20,667 nt of DNA from a virus. Where the stretch lies: positions 1 to 20,667 of IMG/VR virus record IMGVR_UViG_3300031857_001697, one strand, 5' to 3'. Under the pieces are notes generated by a model, which made no database searches, was not told where the DNA came from, and saw only the letters and a program-made list of their open reading frames with translations. A program made the position numbers and the translations under genes. This document shows positions 1 through 8,009 of the stretch, in pieces (within the stretch, counting starts at the first letter, position 1; every line of letters begins with the position of its first letter).

Positions 1-383
1 TACAGACCTGTCGCGTTCCACACGCCGCCCGACGTGTAGGCCCCGTTTCCCGCCACCGGGATCGAGAACGTGTTGGCATCGATGACCGTGACGACAGCGG
101 TGGTATTCGCCGCCGTGTTGCCGCCGACCCCGGAGATGGTGACGACGGAACCAGTCGCCAACCCGTGACCGGCGGACGTGATGACGATGGGGCTGGCGTT
201 GGTTGCGCCGGTAACGTTACCACTTTGCAACTTGGACGCGGTCCCGCTGTAGACCACGCCGGACTGGCCATAGACCCGGAAGGTGGGCAGGGCGTCGGCG
301 TTGACGGGCGCCTTGGTGGACGTGTTGCGAGCCTGGATGAACAGGCGGATCGTGTTACCGAGATCGACGAAGCCTGCGAACAT
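1..383 (-). CDS. Phage virion protein with FCCH-like repeat, 3' end beyond window
   Basis: I do not recognise the exact family, but this reads as a virion structural protein. The start is an ATG at 383 directly after the preceding small gene (stop at 386-388). The first 60 residues (MFAGFVDLGNTIRLFIQAR...) suggest a beta-rich head or tail component. From about residue 65 there is the pattern ITSAGHGLATGSVVTISGVGG, then NTAANTTAVVTVIDANTFSI. This module is widespread in phage tail and fibre proteins and is often auto-annotated as an E1 FCCH-like domain. Between the two parts lies the peptide SGNVTG, encoded by the 210-221 copy of the dispersed palindrome. The reading frame is open to position 1, so the C-terminus is missing. 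The structural role is inferred from the module and from the neighbouring connector-like gene. Confidence 0.7.
   Translation of the reverse strand, partial: MFAGFVDLGNTIRLFIQARNTSTKAPVNADALPTFRVYGQSGVVYSGTASKLQSGNVTGATNASPIVITSAGHGLATGSVVTISGVGGNTAANTTAVVTVIDANTFSIPVAGNGAYTSGGVWNATGL
210..221. repeat. Dispersed palindrome, copy A
   Basis: GGTAACGTTACC is a perfect 12-bp palindrome, followed by ACTTTG as in copy C. It lies inside the structural gene and encodes GNVT on the minus strand. It matches the TGGNAACGTTNCCA consensus except for the outermost T, which is C here. Confidence 0.7.
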
Positions 384-385
384 GA

Positions 386-556
386 TCAGTCCTCTTCAAA
401 AACGACCTCTTGGATGCCCGGCCGAACGCTCAGTTCCTGCTTGACCACCAGTTGCAGATTGACTTGCTCCTCGGCGAACCGAAGGTTGTCGTCAACCGCA
501 TCGACCAGACCCTGGAAGTCACGGGCTTGCATTCCGCTGGTGGATTCAACGGCCAT
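386..556 (-). CDS. Small phage protein, 56 aa, unknown function
   Basis: This short open frame starts at ATG 556, five bases after the stop of the connector-like gene, and ends at TGA 386-388, just ahead of the next ATG at 383. It fills the gap between two larger genes exactly. The product begins MAVESTSGMQARDFQGL, is acidic (it ends VVFEED) and is probably mostly helical, with a central stretch of charged and hydrophobic residues. No signal peptide or membrane segment is visible. The ribosome binding site is weak (GGGTGAG), which suggests coupling to translation of the upstream gene. Its place in the virion operon suggests a structural accessory or assembly role, but I recognise no family. 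Confidence 0.6.
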   Translation of the reverse strand: MAVESTSGMQARDFQGLVDAVDDNLRFAEEQVNLQLVVKQELSVRPGIQEVVFEED

Positions 557-560
557 GATC

Positions 561-1715
561 TCACCCGTTCACGTTGATGGGGTATTCGCGAAGCAATCTC
601 GGACGTCCCGATGACAGCCGAGCGACCCGCGTTCCGCCGAAGACGCTGTCAGCTTCGCACGCTTCCTGAAAGGCCATCATATACTCGTTCGTTTCCGATG
701 GCCCAATATCTTTCGATCGCATGGACAGGCGAGCCTGCTTGTCGATTGATCGGTAGAAGAAGTTGAACATCCAATCCGGCATGTCGATGGGGTCGCTGAT
801 CTGGTACGCCGTCGCCGCCAGAGACAGGTCCGCCGCCGTGTCGATCGTCAACGACGTGGCCGACGCAACCCCCGTGATGACGTGCTCCATCACTGGCGGG
901 TACAGGCCATCGACCCCTGTCGGATAGATCGTGTTCCCCGATGAGTCCTTGGTGTCAGCCGCCGCGAAGCGAATCACGCTCCCGATCATCGCCGATGTCC
1001 ATGAAGTCCCTGACCCGGTGACGGTGCGGGACGAGGCGGTAGTGGTAACGTTACCACTTCGATAGTATTCGATGGCCAGGGGTCTGCCGCCCCCGTTGTA
1101 GTACAGGTTGGTCGGGTACGCCTGATCTGGGGATGGGTAGAAGCGTATGTCTTTGGTCCCGAGCAGAGACCTGTCCCCGTAGATCGTGTAGTAGGTTGGC
1201 GCCGCCGGCCCCGTGATGAGCGTTGCCAGCATCGCGAACTCTTCGATGTCCACGTAAGCGGGGTTGTACGTTCCGGCCTGCCAGTTCAATGCGATCAGTG
1301 AGCGGAAGTCGGTCGGCAGCGGATAGGAATCCTGGGCCAGCACATAGGAAGTCCCGGCGGCAAGGTTGTCCCCGGGCGTTGTCGTCTCATCCAAGATGAT
1401 GTCTGTGCTGCTTTCGCGGGAGGCGACGTAGTACATCACTTCACCGATGCGGATGTATCCGGACGCGGCCCATGATGGCCACGTCGCCCCATCCAGGACC
1501 ATCGTCCGCGTCGATTCGGTGTAGGTGATGGTCCCCGTGGACTGGGCGGCGACCGTGTTCAAGCGAAGCATCCGCTTGTAGTAGTTCCAGTCTCGCTTGT
1601 TGGGGATGGATCGGTAGGCGTCGATGACGATCCGCTTGGCGACGGGCGATTCCTTCGCGTCCTTCGCCAGATAGTTCAGGCAGTAATCGACGGCGTCGGC
1701 AAACGTGACAATCAT
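561..1715 (-). CDS. Probable head-tail connector / adaptor-like virion protein
   Basis: The 384-residue product starts MIVTFADAVDYCLNYLA and continues with a helical segment (residues 1-50), then a long beta-rich part. Many short-tailed phages have a connector, adaptor or neck protein of this general type after the portal: a short N-terminal helical region followed by sheet with motifs such as YPLPTDFR (about 130-137) and PDWM near the C-terminus. The gene lies downstream of the portal in the same operon. At about residues 217-222 it carries SGNVTT, encoded by an 18-bp perfect copy of the dispersed palindrome, immediately before a serine/threonine-rich loop. The start is ATG 1715, 12 bases after the upstream stop, with a weak ribosome binding site. 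The assignment rests on position and overall composition, not on a diagnostic motif. Confidence 0.5.
   Translation of the reverse strand: MIVTFADAVDYCLNYLAKDAKESPVAKRIVIDAYRSIPNKRDWNYYKRMLRLNTVAAQSTGTITYTESTRTMVLDGATWPSWAASGYIRIGEVMYYVASRESSTDIILDETTTPGDNLAAGTSYVLAQDSYPLPTDFRSLIALNWQAGTYNPAYVDIEEFAMLATLITGPAAPTYYTIYGDRSLLGTKDIRFYPSPDQAYPTNLYYNGGGRPLAIEYYRSGNVTTTASSRTVTGSGTSWTSAMIGSVIRFAAADTKDSSGNTIYPTGVDGLYPPVMEHVITGVASATSLTIDTAADLSLAATAYQISDPIDMPDWMFNFFYRSIDKQARLSMRSKDIGPSETNEYMMAFQEACEADSVFGGTRVARLSSGRPRLLREYPINVNG
1041..1058. repeat. Dispersed palindrome, copy B (18 bp, perfect)
   Basis: AGTGGTAACGTTACCACT is a perfect 18-bp inverted repeat with a central CG. It is the longest copy of the repeat in the window. 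It lies inside the connector-like gene and encodes SGNVTT in the minus frame. Confidence 0.85.
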
Positions 1716-1727
1716 GTGGTGCTCTGC

Positions 1728-2414
1728 TTAAAGGCCAGCTTGGCCATTCCCGACGACAACAGAACCATCTTTGTGTTCTGTAACGATTGTGGTTGCGCCT
1801 TGAAGATGACGATCGAGCAGCTTCGCTCGCTGTTCTTCGTTCATGGATGATGGTTCGATGAACCCGTCTTCGTCCATGTCGAGCCCGGGGCCAGGGGCAA
1901 TCTTGCTCTCCCGGTAGATGGCGGCGAGTTCGTCGCTCTTCCCATCAGGAGTAACCTCGACTGAACCTTGGCACTTCCAGCCCCGCTTCTCGATGACCCG
2001 CTTGACATCGCCTCGGTCGCTGACCCAGGCTTCCGGATCACCGGGGAATCGGGCGAGCCCACCGAGGTAGACTTTCCCCTTCACGTTCTGCCCGCCGGCC
2101 TCGGCGACCTTCCTCAAGCGGTTGCCTTCCTCCTCGGCCAGCGGACCCTTGGCGAACTGGTTCCCGTTGCCATCGTGGCCTTCCAGGAACTCGCGATCCG
2201 TGTTCGACATTGGCGGAATGCCGAGGGCCAGCATCTCGGCCAGCTTGGGGGATGCTTCGTTTCGGCGGATGTCCCAGTAGGACAGGTGGATCGCTCGGGA
2301 GTCCCAGTCCATGTCCTTCAAGTGGAATGTCAACTCATCGACATCGCCACCAACGGACGTCCCTTCGACGACTGCATCAATCAGTTGACGTGTACGCGGA
2401 TCGAGTTCCTTCAT
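1728..2414 (-). CDS. Conserved-looking phage protein, 228 aa, unknown function
   Basis: The product starts MKELDPRTRQLIDAVVEG and is acidic and hydrophilic. It has an N-terminal helical third (to about residue 75), a central region rich in E, G and K, and a C-terminal part containing DMDEDGFIEPSSMNEEQRAK (about 178-197), a stretch that could bind a divalent ion but is not a full EF-hand. No membrane segment is seen. ATG 2414 overlaps the stop of the methyltransferase gene (ATGA) and has GGGAGAAGG upstream, which supports this start. It lies between portal and connector-like genes, where many phages carry a scaffold or capsid-assembly gene. The acidic helical composition would fit a scaffold, but there is no motif to prove it. 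Confidence 0.65.
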   Translation of the reverse strand: MKELDPRTRQLIDAVVEGTSVGGDVDELTFHLKDMDWDSRAIHLSYWDIRRNEASPKLAEMLALGIPPMSNTDREFLEGHDGNGNQFAKGPLAEEEGNRLRKVAEAGGQNVKGKVYLGGLARFPGDPEAWVSDRGDVKRVIEKRGWKCQGSVEVTPDGKSDELAAIYRESKIAPGPGLDMDEDGFIEPSSMNEEQRAKLLDRHLQGATTIVTEHKDGSVVVGNGQAGL

Positions 2415-3073
2415 TTCCTTCTCCCAAAGAAGACTGCCTTGCCTGTCGGGTCGCGGCGATCGTGGACCAGCCCATGCTTCTTGAAGCCCAGATCGTACAG
2501 CCGCTTGATGAGCCAGCGATCAGTAGGCCGAACGTGGCCGACCGAGTTCATGCGGAAGTTGACTTCACCGCAGATCGCCTCCACCCCGCTCATGTCCTTG
2601 GCGGAATCGAGGATCAACTTCTCGCAGCCGTTCGCGGAAATCTTTAACAGTTTAATCACCGGATGCCGCAACAGCAAGTCATTGATTCCAAGGACGTCGA
2701 TGTGCTGACCGCCCCCGCTGAAGATGTGGGCGCTGGCAGTCCTGTCCGGGGAGATGCGTTGCAAGAACCCGCCGCGTGTCACTGATCCGACTGCCTCGTT
2801 GTAGAGTTCGACATGATGCAGCCACGGCTGCGTATTCTCTTCGAGGATCTCGAAGCTGTCCTGCTCGGGTTCGTAGCAGATGACATGCTTGGCCCCGTGC
2901 TGAAGACAGGCCAGGGCGAACGCCCCGATGTGAGCCCCGATGTCGATGACTGGGAAATCATCTTCGAAGTCTTCCACGCAATACTTGTTGTGTTCGAGGA
3001 CTTCGAAGAGGACTTGCAAATCTTGAGTGAACGGGCGAAAGGTGACGAGCTTCTGAATACTGACCTCATCCAT
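2411..3073 (-). CDS. FkbM-type SAM-dependent methyltransferase
   Basis: The 220-residue product has a Rossmann-type methyltransferase core. Motif I is VIDIGAHIGAFALA (42-55), followed by an acidic residue at the end of strand 2 in CYEPEQDSFEIL (66-77). The later segment LLKISANGCEKLIL (142-155) corresponds to the KIDxEGxE signature of FkbM-family O-methyltransferases, with Asp replaced by Ser and Glu by Asn. Family members methylate hydroxyl groups on sugars or small molecules. The gene lies inside the virion module, downstream of the portal, so a glycan or virion target is possible but not shown. ATG 3073 is preceded by AAGGAGTAG, where the SD overlaps the upstream stop; the end overlaps the next start. 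The altered signature leaves activity uncertain. Confidence 0.75.
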   Translation of the reverse strand: MDEVSIQKLVTFRPFTQDLQVLFEVLEHNKYCVEDFEDDFPVIDIGAHIGAFALACLQHGAKHVICYEPEQDSFEILEENTQPWLHHVELYNEAVGSVTRGGFLQRISPDRTASAHIFSGGGQHIDVLGINDLLLRHPVIKLLKISANGCEKLILDSAKDMSGVEAICGEVNFRMNSVGHVRPTDRWLIKRLYDLGFKKHGLVHDRRDPTGKAVFFGRRK

Positions 3074-3079
3074 TTTGTG

Positions 3080-3337
3080 CTACTCCTTCTTTTTGTAACC
3101 AGACGATTCACACCTGATTGGCGTTTTGGCTTCAGGATCAAGGAACACATAGCAACCGTTGAAGCTGAATAGGGCGTCGGCAGGCCAGTCGTCGTCGGAA
3201 TCCCGCTCGACACGAACGGGTTCTATGTTGGGCATCTCCTTCTGGTGTTGCGACAAGATGTCTGGGCTGATAAAGAGTTGCGGGAACAGGAAGCCGCTTT
3301 CTTGAACGGCTGCCGCCAATTGGTCGAAAACATTCAT
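3080..3337 (-). CDS. Small phage protein, 85 aa, unknown function
   Basis: The product begins MNVFDQLAAAVQESGFLFPQ and ends with a basic tail, GYKKKE. It is a soluble protein with an aromatic-rich C-terminal half (DALFSFNGCYVFLDPEAK). ATG 3337 overlaps the stop of the upstream gene by four bases and is preceded by TAGGACAATCCC, an example of the recurring CCC-ATG start context seen across this window. Its stop (TAG) sits inside the SD of the methyltransferase gene, so the three genes are probably translationally coupled. I recognise no family. Confidence 0.6.
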   Translation of the reverse strand: MNVFDQLAAAVQESGFLFPQLFISPDILSQHQKEMPNIEPVRVERDSDDDWPADALFSFNGCYVFLDPEAKTPIRCESSGYKKKE

Positions 3338-3561
3338 GGGATTGTCCTATCTGTTTGAAGCAGACGATCAGCAACATTCCGAAGCATCATGGCCACGGAT
3401 TCATGGCTGATTTCTGGATTTTCTTTGTACTGGAAAAGAAGCTGGCCATCAGATTCCCCAGCACGGAACCCAATGGCGAGAAGAGGCAAACTGGATTCGT
3501 TGACGAACTTCTCGGTGAACTCGCCCATGATGACGAGCGTTGCAGTCTGAAGGTTTGTCAT
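3334..3561 (-). CDS. Small phage protein, 75 aa, unknown function
   Basis: I place the start at ATG 3561 (MTNLQTATLVIMGEFTEKF), preceded by TAGGAAAGCA and lying 7 bases after the portal stop. A longer frame begins further upstream at 3627, but that extension is arginine-rich, overlaps the portal gene and looks non-coding. The product is a soluble alpha/beta protein, with a hydrophobic first strand and a C-terminal helix (SVAMMLRNVADRLLQ) consistent with a small domain. Position right after portal suggests an accessory role in head assembly. No family is recognised. Confidence 0.6.
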   Translation of the reverse strand: MTNLQTATLVIMGEFTEKFVNESSLPLLAIGFRAGESDGQLLFQYKENPEISHESVAMMLRNVADRLLQTDRTIP

Positions 3562-3568
3562 TGCTTTC

Positions 3569-5683
3569 CTACGAAGGCGGCTTAGCCGGGGGCGGGCTAG
3601 CCGGAAGTGCCTGACGAGCCGCCTCATTCGTCACCGTTTGAGGCGGCGCCCCGAAGTCGTCGAGAAGGAAGGGAACTAGATTCATCGCGATGATGTCCTC
3701 CCCCTTCAACGACACCGTTACCTTCGGTTGTTCCGGAGGCGGCGGCGGGGGTGGCGGCGGCGGAATCAAAGCGTACTTGCTTGCGTCGAGATCGATCGAA
3801 CTTGCCCAGTCCGCGATGAGTGCATTGATCGGGTCGAAGTTCTGAGTCTGCATTCCAAAGTTAAGCAGCAACTGGAAGATGGTCTGGATCGCCGTCTGCA
3901 TGTTCTGTGCAATCTTCTCCCGGTTGGGAACTCGCGTGTCATCCGCGTCGATCCGGAAGTCCAGCCGATGGATGATGTCGTTGATGTCGCACTGGGCCAG
4001 CGACTGCTGCCATGCGAACGTCCCAAGCTGGCCAAGGACAGGCGTCAGGTCATCCGGACCCAGCATCAACTGAGCGGCGATCGCTTCCTTCTGGGCCACG
4101 TTCGACAGCTTGGACACCACCTTCGACCGCATGTCATCCGGTCGAATGCTGATCGCCTGCTGCTTGCCTTCCGCCTCGGCAGCCGAACGCATCTGGCGGG
4201 TGCTCTCCCCGTACATCAGTTCATTCAGGCCGACGCGGCGTTCGAACTGCTGGCCGATCATGTCGATCATCTTGAAGAAGTCCGGCTGAATGCTTCCAGC
4301 CGTCCAGCCTTGCATGATGCTCTGGATGTTCTGCTGCATCGCATCCATTTCCAGGATGGTCAGGTCAGAACCGGAGTTGATGGCGGTCTTGTTCTTCTCG
4401 CTCAGACTCTTGGGCATGGCCAGGAAGTTGCGTCCCCACGTCGGCATCTTCGAAGCCAGGAACGAGTAGGCCCAGTTGAGGAACTTGAGTTCCCCGAGGC
4501 CCGGCTTCAGGTGGGACATCGGCCATATCTGGCGAGGGATCTTGTGGAACTCGAAGATTTCCACAGGCCACGTTCCGTTCATCCAGTACGGGAGCGGCCA
4601 TTGCAGCCGCTGCTGGATGTCCTCGTCGTTCGCCGAAGCAATGATTTCATCAGGTACGTTGAGAGGATAATCACAGCCATCAGCAATAACAAGGAAGCAG
4701 TTATCGCCGTATGAATCGAGAGTTTCGCGGTATCCTTCATCCACGTCGCGAAGCCTGCCACCCACCCCCATGCGAGAGTAGATTTTCCAGTAGGTGATGA
4801 TGTCATTGGTGCCCCCCTGGGAACGTTTCCACCTTCGCAGCATGTCCGGATCATAGTCCGCCTGACCATCCCACGATTCCGCGTTCGGCTTCAGGCTCCC
4901 TTGCGGCAAGCCATACTCCCGCTCGACATCCCAGACCGCGTGTTGGCAACGCTGAGCGATCCACCAGCAATCCTCAATCCTCTCCGCGTCCGGGTCCAAG
5001 AGCAGATTGTCAACGGAGTCGTACCACGATCCGATGATCTTCATGCCCGTGGGCTGGGTATAAACCTCTGTCCATAGGCAAGAGGCCCCCTTGATGATCG
5101 TCTCGTCGATCGCGGCCCGCACATCGAACAGGAACCCGTTCTCGTTGGGCGTGTAGTTCAGATAGGAATCGAGCAGCAAGGCCCGCGTCTCGTTCAAGGC
5201 TTGCGTGGCCGAGTCTTGCTGCTGCATCTGCTGCCACATCTGGACTTGCTGCTGTGCTTGCGCGACCTGCTGCAACATGCGGGGGTCGATAGGCTGTCCC
5301 GATTGCAGCATCGGCTGGACCTGCTGCAACATCTGCTGGGCCTGCTGAAGTTGCGGAGGCATCGGCGGGGTGGGCAGCTTGCGAGTGGTGATGGTGCGGT
5401 GCGGGTTCTTCTGGTAAAGAGTTGGCCCGAAGAGTTGGACCATCTCGGCGACCTTGTTGGCGCTCATCCGAAATGTGGGCGATGGGACGGTGTCATAGCT
5501 GACGGTCATGCCGACGTTCTGCCGGTTCCCTGGTCCATACAGCCAGTCGTATGGACCATTGAAGAACTGCATACATTCGCGGGCATCGTCCCCGAACGTC
5601 TTGCGTTTGTAATCCGAAGCGAACTTCAGTTTGTGAAGCCACTTGGCAACGATGGGACGCAGAGGACTTTCGTTCGTCGGCAT
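3569..5683 (-). CDS. Portal protein (probable)
   Basis: This 704-residue protein lies one gene downstream of the large terminase, the usual place of the portal, which forms the dodecameric ring through which DNA is packaged. Its size fits the large portals of short-tailed phages. Around residues 95-155 there is a glutamine/proline/methionine-rich insertion. The core has aromatic-rich segments (LNWAYSFLASKM, TWGRNFLAMP). A helical part around 490-545 (ELMYGESTRQMRSAAEAEG, then QKEAIAAQLML) resembles the portal region with the conserved arginine- and alanine-rich helix. Near the C-terminus is a run of ten prolines (641-650), probably a flexible link to the last 54 residues. The start at 5683 has GAGGCTAAC upstream. 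A sequence-family search would settle the call. Confidence 0.75.
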   Translation of the reverse strand: MPTNESPLRPIVAKWLHKLKFASDYKRKTFGDDARECMQFFNGPYDWLYGPGNRQNVGMTVSYDTVPSPTFRMSANKVAEMVQLFGPTLYQKNPHRTITTRKLPTPPMPPQLQQAQQMLQQVQPMLQSGQPIDPRMLQQVAQAQQQVQMWQQMQQQDSATQALNETRALLLDSYLNYTPNENGFLFDVRAAIDETIIKGASCLWTEVYTQPTGMKIIGSWYDSVDNLLLDPDAERIEDCWWIAQRCQHAVWDVEREYGLPQGSLKPNAESWDGQADYDPDMLRRWKRSQGGTNDIITYWKIYSRMGVGGRLRDVDEGYRETLDSYGDNCFLVIADGCDYPLNVPDEIIASANDEDIQQRLQWPLPYWMNGTWPVEIFEFHKIPRQIWPMSHLKPGLGELKFLNWAYSFLASKMPTWGRNFLAMPKSLSEKNKTAINSGSDLTILEMDAMQQNIQSIMQGWTAGSIQPDFFKMIDMIGQQFERRVGLNELMYGESTRQMRSAAEAEGKQQAISIRPDDMRSKVVSKLSNVAQKEAIAAQLMLGPDDLTPVLGQLGTFAWQQSLAQCDINDIIHRLDFRIDADDTRVPNREKIAQNMQTAIQTIFQLLLNFGMQTQNFDPINALIADWASSIDLDASKYALIPPPPPPPPPPEQPKVTVSLKGEDIIAMNLVPFLLDDFGAPPQTVTNEAARQALPASPPPAKPPS
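4818..4831. repeat. Dispersed palindrome, copy F
   Basis: TGGGAACGTTTCCA fits the consensus TGGNAACGTTNCCA. It lies in the portal gene, where the minus frame reads W-K-R-S-Q. This is a different phase from the GNVT copies, so the match here is at the DNA level only. Confidence 0.55.
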
Positions 5684-5698
5684 TGTTAGCCTCGGTTA

Positions 5699-6058
5699 TC
5701 AGGCAGCCTTCTTGGGTTCCGGCTGTCGTGCTTTCTCGATGGCCGCGAGACGGGCGGCTTCGATGTCGGCGGCGACCTTCTTGTAATCGCCAACCTTCGT
5801 CCGCTTGTCGAAGTCGTTGTAGTCCCAACATCCAGCGTCGTTGTCCACATGCAACCGGAGATTGGGATCGTCAACGTGGCGGACGCCTGCCACCGGCTTG
5901 CCGCCGATCGTGCTGGCGTCGAACACCTGGGCACTGATCGTCTGATCGTGAACTTCGGTGACGATCGCGGCCGAGCCGGGATTATTACCACTTCGCTCGG
6001 AGAACCAGAGGACGGACATGCCAACGCACGCCCAGGGTTGTTTGAATTTCTCGTTCAT
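5699..6058 (-). CDS. Small phage protein, 119 aa, between terminase and portal
   Basis: The product starts MNEKFKQPWACVGMSVLWFSE and contains AAIVTEVHDQTISAQVFDAS, followed by a GVRHVDDP segment. It reads as a small beta-barrel-like domain (residues 10-75) followed by a charged, coiled-coil-like tail (KKVAADIEAARLAAIEKARQ) and a basic end. Short proteins with a similar V-G-x-x-V-x-(Y/W) then A-x-I-V-T-x-V pattern are common next to phage head genes, but their function is not established. At residues 23-25 the frame reads SGN within SGNNPG, which partly resembles the peptide of the dispersed palindrome. The start ATG 6058 has AAGGATAAGACCCC upstream. It is 12 bases from the terminase stop. Confidence 0.65.
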   Translation of the reverse strand: MNEKFKQPWACVGMSVLWFSERSGNNPGSAAIVTEVHDQTISAQVFDASTIGGKPVAGVRHVDDPNLRLHVDNDAGCWDYNDFDKRTKVGDYKKVAADIEAARLAAIEKARQPEPKKAA

Positions 6059-6070
6059 GGGGTCTTATCC

Positions 6071-7801
6071 TTACTCTTGAGTACCCGGCCCCAGCCGGAC
6101 ATAATGCCCGCCATTCTTGGCGGACGCTTCAGCCTGCCACCGCTCGAACATCGCCAACGCCCCGCTCTTGGAAGCGGAACCAGAAGGGGGCGGGACATAC
6201 TCGCAACCATGAGCCGCCGCGTATTGCAATCCCGCCATCAAGTGATCGTTGGCCCGATGCGGCTCATCTGTCAGGACTTCTCTCGACCCGATCTTCTTGG
6301 CCTTGTTATGGTAGCGTTCTATTTCCCAAACGAAAAAGCGCAAAATGTCTTTGAAGTATAAAAATGTCGGAGTCCCATCCTTGCGAATCTCCAACCACGT
6401 CTTGCTCTTCGAGAGTCGGCCCCGCACATCTTGGCTTCCCCAGGTGAACCCATGCCCGGTCGCATTGCACTTCAGATCATGCTTCTGAAGTGCCTGCATG
6501 TACTGCATTTCGATGCCTTCGCCTGACCCCATGTCAGTCTGCCGGGTCATCTTCCTGTCGATGATGAACCCCTCGAAGTTCCGGCCGGCGATCTTCGGAG
6601 CGGTTGTCTCCGCGAACAGGTCTGCCGAGCATTGCTTGATGTAAAGCTCGTCGTATCCGATGCGATGTTTTCCCAGTGGGTGATCGGGAGGCGGGGCGAC
6701 GACGAACAGGACGGCGCAAATCTGGTGGCCAGGGTCGATGATCGCGTAGTGGGTCCACGATGTCGGGATGTCGAACGACATGATGCCATGCTTCTCTTTC
6801 GAGAACATGGGGTAGACGAGATAGCTGAGGATGGCGTACTCGCCATCGATCAGTATCCGGATCTCGTCTTCGGTCAGCTTCTCGGCAAGCAGCGTCTTCT
6901 GACGCGAGTCGATATGCGGATTCTCTTTGAGGAGAATGTGGAACTCTTCGATCGACCGGAGAGCGGCGGGCTTGTCGAGTTCATCTTGGGCTCGGCGATG
7001 GAGTTCGTAGAGTTGCTGGGTGCCAGTCTGCGGAGCGGCGGACCAGAAGAAGCGGCCCTTGCGATCGAGCAAGCGACCGGACATTTCCGAATACCAACCG
7101 CCGCCCTTGATTTCTTCATCGAACCAGACAATATCCAGATCGACACCGCGTTGGGGCTCGCCCTTCTCCACGAAGAAGTTGATCCGCCAACCATTCCGCA
7201 TCATCACGGAAGCAGGAACCCCACGCTTCTTGTTCCGCCATGCCGTGTCTTTCACGAAGCGGGGCGGGACAAGCGGCGGCGCCCGCTTGGCTTCCTTCTC
7301 GCGGGCCACGTCGCCGGAATCCCAGGGGCGGTAGGCTCGCCAGAGTTTCGTTTCCAGATCGCGAATGATCTTGAACGCCCCGGCCTTGAACAGCTTGGGA
7401 TAGATGACGTCCGCCAAGTGGTTCTCATCCGGTGCAACCATGTAGCAAACGCCATCAGTGGCTGGGTATTTCCCATACGGGTCTTGGCCAGTCAGTGCCC
7501 TGGCGATTTCCACGGAGGCTGGTAACGTTTTGCCGGCACGGATGGAGCCCCGCAGCAACCGCTCCGGTGCAAGGCTCATGTGGAAGGCAAGCTGGTTGGG
7601 CAGCGGTTCGTACAGCGCCAACGCCTCAGCCCGGCGGATGGCGATCTCGCGGATCACCTTCAGGACTTTGCCAACATCCTGACCAGTCATCGGCTGGGCG
7701 ACGGGAGCGGCAGCCTGGGGCTGGGGTGGAATGACAGTCGTCTGTCCGAACAGATCGTCCAGCGAAGGAAGTGGTGTCGGCTGTGGCTTGCGTTTAGCCA
7801 T
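6071..7801 (-). CDS. terL: Terminase large subunit
   Basis: This 576-residue protein is the DNA-packaging motor and genome nuclease. The ATPase domain carries a Walker A motif GSIRAGKT (85-92), a Walker B with catalytic glutamate DIVWFDEE (223-230) and a motif III SAAPQTG (254-260). The C-terminal nuclease domain has acidic residues where the RNase H-like fold needs them: D356 in AIIDPG, D415 in GFIIDRK and D519 in ANDHLMAG. The first 40 residues are proline/glutamine-rich and probably disordered. The size is normal for the family. The start ATG 7801 overlaps the stop of the preceding small gene by 8 bases, and the portal-side genes follow at once. All motor and nuclease motifs appear intact, so activity is likely. 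Confidence 0.95.
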   Translation of the reverse strand: MAKRKPQPTPLPSLDDLFGQTTVIPPQPQAAAPVAQPMTGQDVGKVLKVIREIAIRRAEALALYEPLPNQLAFHMSLAPERLLRGSIRAGKTLPASVEIARALTGQDPYGKYPATDGVCYMVAPDENHLADVIYPKLFKAGAFKIIRDLETKLWRAYRPWDSGDVAREKEAKRAPPLVPPRFVKDTAWRNKKRGVPASVMMRNGWRINFFVEKGEPQRGVDLDIVWFDEEIKGGGWYSEMSGRLLDRKGRFFWSAAPQTGTQQLYELHRRAQDELDKPAALRSIEEFHILLKENPHIDSRQKTLLAEKLTEDEIRILIDGEYAILSYLVYPMFSKEKHGIMSFDIPTSWTHYAIIDPGHQICAVLFVVAPPPDHPLGKHRIGYDELYIKQCSADLFAETTAPKIAGRNFEGFIIDRKMTRQTDMGSGEGIEMQYMQALQKHDLKCNATGHGFTWGSQDVRGRLSKSKTWLEIRKDGTPTFLYFKDILRFFVWEIERYHNKAKKIGSREVLTDEPHRANDHLMAGLQYAAAHGCEYVPPPSGSASKSGALAMFERWQAEASAKNGGHYVRLGPGTQE

Positions 7802-8009
7802 TCGATTCGATCATCTTCTTGATGAGTATGAGTGCTGTTGCTGTCCGCTTGTCTGGGTCGATGTTGCGAACGATGCTGAGCAGATGGGACAGGGCGATCG
7901 GGTCGTAGTTCATCGCGGCCCGCCCGTCCAGAATGATGTCAGGCGGGAACACTGGGTTGAGCCCCAGCTGGTTCATCGGCTGGGGGCCGGGCTTCATTGG
8001 TTGTTGCAC
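7794..8009 (-). CDS. Small phage protein, 71 aa, upstream of terL
   Basis: I use the GTG start at 8009 because GGGAGGCATTAG gives a good ribosome binding site. An internal ATG at about residue 33 (MNYDPIALSHLL) is the alternative, since the N-terminal part is proline-rich and overlaps the upstream gene by 71 bases. The C-terminal part (IALSHLLSIVRNIDPDKRTATALILIKKMIES) is clearly helical. The stop overlaps the terminase start, giving translational coupling. Together with the next upstream gene it occupies the place of a small terminase subunit, but there is no family signature. Confidence 0.5.
   Translation of the reverse strand: MQQPMKPGPQPMNQLGLNPVFPPDIILDGRAAMNYDPIALSHLLSIVRNIDPDKRTATALILIKKMIESNG

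Noticed and set aside
3728-4714. Long plus-strand open frame opposite the portal gene
   Set aside because: It is the antisense shadow of the portal gene, with arginine/leucine-rich composition and no ribosome binding site.
5975-5995. Short motif AGTGGTAATAAT encoding SGNN at 5980 and a related GGAAATAATAGTGG at 15060
   Set aside because: Only half of the palindrome is matched and two occurrences are too few to claim a second repeat family.
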